Part shown: piece by piece, positions 5,753-6,079 of the stretch | Numbering within the stretch: the stretch's first letter is position 1 | Layout: each line of letters opens with the position of its first letter | Assembly: GCA_025928535.1 (NCBI GenBank) | Contig: JAICJJ010000192.1 | Coordinates: 1-6,079, forward strand | Source of the DNA: Thermomicrobiales bacterium | GTDB taxonomy: Bacteria; Chloroflexota; Chloroflexia; Thermomicrobiales; UBA6265 | Length of the DNA stretch: 6,079 nucleotides | Reading direction: 5' to 3' | Notes under the pieces: generated by a model | What the model saw: only the letters and a program-made list of their open reading frames with translations | Database searches by the model: none | Told to the model about the DNA's origin: nothing | Position numbers and translations under genes: made by a program

Positions 5753-6079
5753 TCAACGTTGCGTTCCGGCCTCGGGCGTGGCGGCCGGCTCGAGGTTCGT
5801 GAGCGGCGGCTGGCCGAATGCCCGCGCCAGAGCATCGTACTGGGCGAGGCGGAAGGCACGGCTGATCGGCGCGTCCGGTACGAATGCGTCGAATCCGTGA
5901 AACGCGCCGGGAACCACCAGGAGTTCGGTCGGGACGCCGGCGAGGATCAGCCGCCGGGCGTAGTCGATGTCCTCCTCGACGAAGAGGTCGATCGCGCCGA
6001 CGCCGATCCAGGTCGGCGGCAACCCGGCGAGGTCGGCGAGGCGCGCGGGAACGGCTCCGGCCGGAACGTTGTCGCTCCC
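5753..6079 (-). CDS. Alpha/beta hydrolase fold-3 (lipase/esterase, HSL-like), C-terminal part
   Basis: Only the last 108 residues lie in the window. The gene starts beyond the right edge, so the N-terminal HGGG oxyanion motif and the nucleophile-elbow Ser are not visible. The visible part reads LADLAGLPPTWIGVGAIDLF, then VEEDIDYARRLILAGVPTELLVV and PGAFHGFD. This is the standard end of hormone-sensitive-lipase-type esterases. In fragment numbering, Asp31 (in GAID) and His61 (in FHGF) are the expected acid and base of the catalytic triad. A TTG at 6020-6022 could be mistaken for a start, but the frame upstream to the window edge encodes typical family sequence, so it is internal. The enzyme probably hydrolyses short-chain esters; substrate is unknown. 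It is convergent with the CoA-transferase gene across a 541-bp gap. Confidence 0.9.
   Translation of the reverse strand, partial: GSDNVPAGAVPARLADLAGLPPTWIGVGAIDLFVEEDIDYARRLILAGVPTELLVVPGAFHGFDAFVPDAPISRAFRLAQYDALARAFGQPPLTNLEPAATPEAGTQR

Noticed and set aside
5415..5900. Plus-strand open frames crossing the right repeat arm, the gap and the hydrolase gene.
   Set aside because: They have no good ribosome site, biased composition and run antisense through the conserved hydrolase.

Overview
The window is about two-thirds G+C, is densely coded, and looks like a bacterial chromosome. The best taxonomic clue is the small secreted protein at 830-1279. Its opening MDSRRFDDLA, an Arg-rich Tat-like signal and a Cys-rich body resemble a family I associate with Thermomicrobia (Chloroflexota). 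The placement is by recognition, not by a search, and is tentative. GTG or TTG starts with strong Shine-Dalgarno sites decide several gene starts.

Layout, left to right. Positions 69-644 encode a Uma2-type PD-(D/E)XK nuclease-fold protein. Positions 830-1279 encode a Tat-like, 16-cysteine exported protein. Positions 1471-1707 encode an unrecognised 78-residue protein starting at GTG. A possible 22-codon ORF at 1786-1854 ends in a TGATG overlap with the next gene. Positions 1854-2888 and 2885-3904 are two ABC ATPases of the dipeptide/oligopeptide importer family (DppD-like then DppF-like), overlapping by ATGA. Positions 4009-5211 encode a family III CoA-transferase of the CaiB/Frc fold, closest by eye to the itaconate/mesaconyl-CoA subgroup. 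Positions 5753-6079, on the minus strand, are the C-terminal end of an alpha/beta hydrolase that continues past the window.

The genes from 1786 to 5211 lie on one strand with short or overlapping junctions and may be co-transcribed. The ATPases would power uptake of a peptide-like or oligosaccharide-like solute, but no permease or binding protein lies beside them. The CoA-transferase has no obvious link to transport. I cannot assemble one pathway from these genes.

The 541-bp gap between the two convergent genes (5212-5752) is the most interesting non-coding part. It holds a pair of nearly perfect inverted 53-bp repeats, each folding into two hairpins, around a 97-bp AT-richer core. To its right is a well-formed minus-strand sigma70-like promoter (TTGACA, 17 bp, TAGAGT) with a palindrome at the predicted start site. 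It points into about 250 bp with no convincing coding sequence but several possible stem-loops. This is a candidate small RNA or dispersed element, not a demonstrated one. I found no CRISPR array, tRNA, rRNA or transposase gene.
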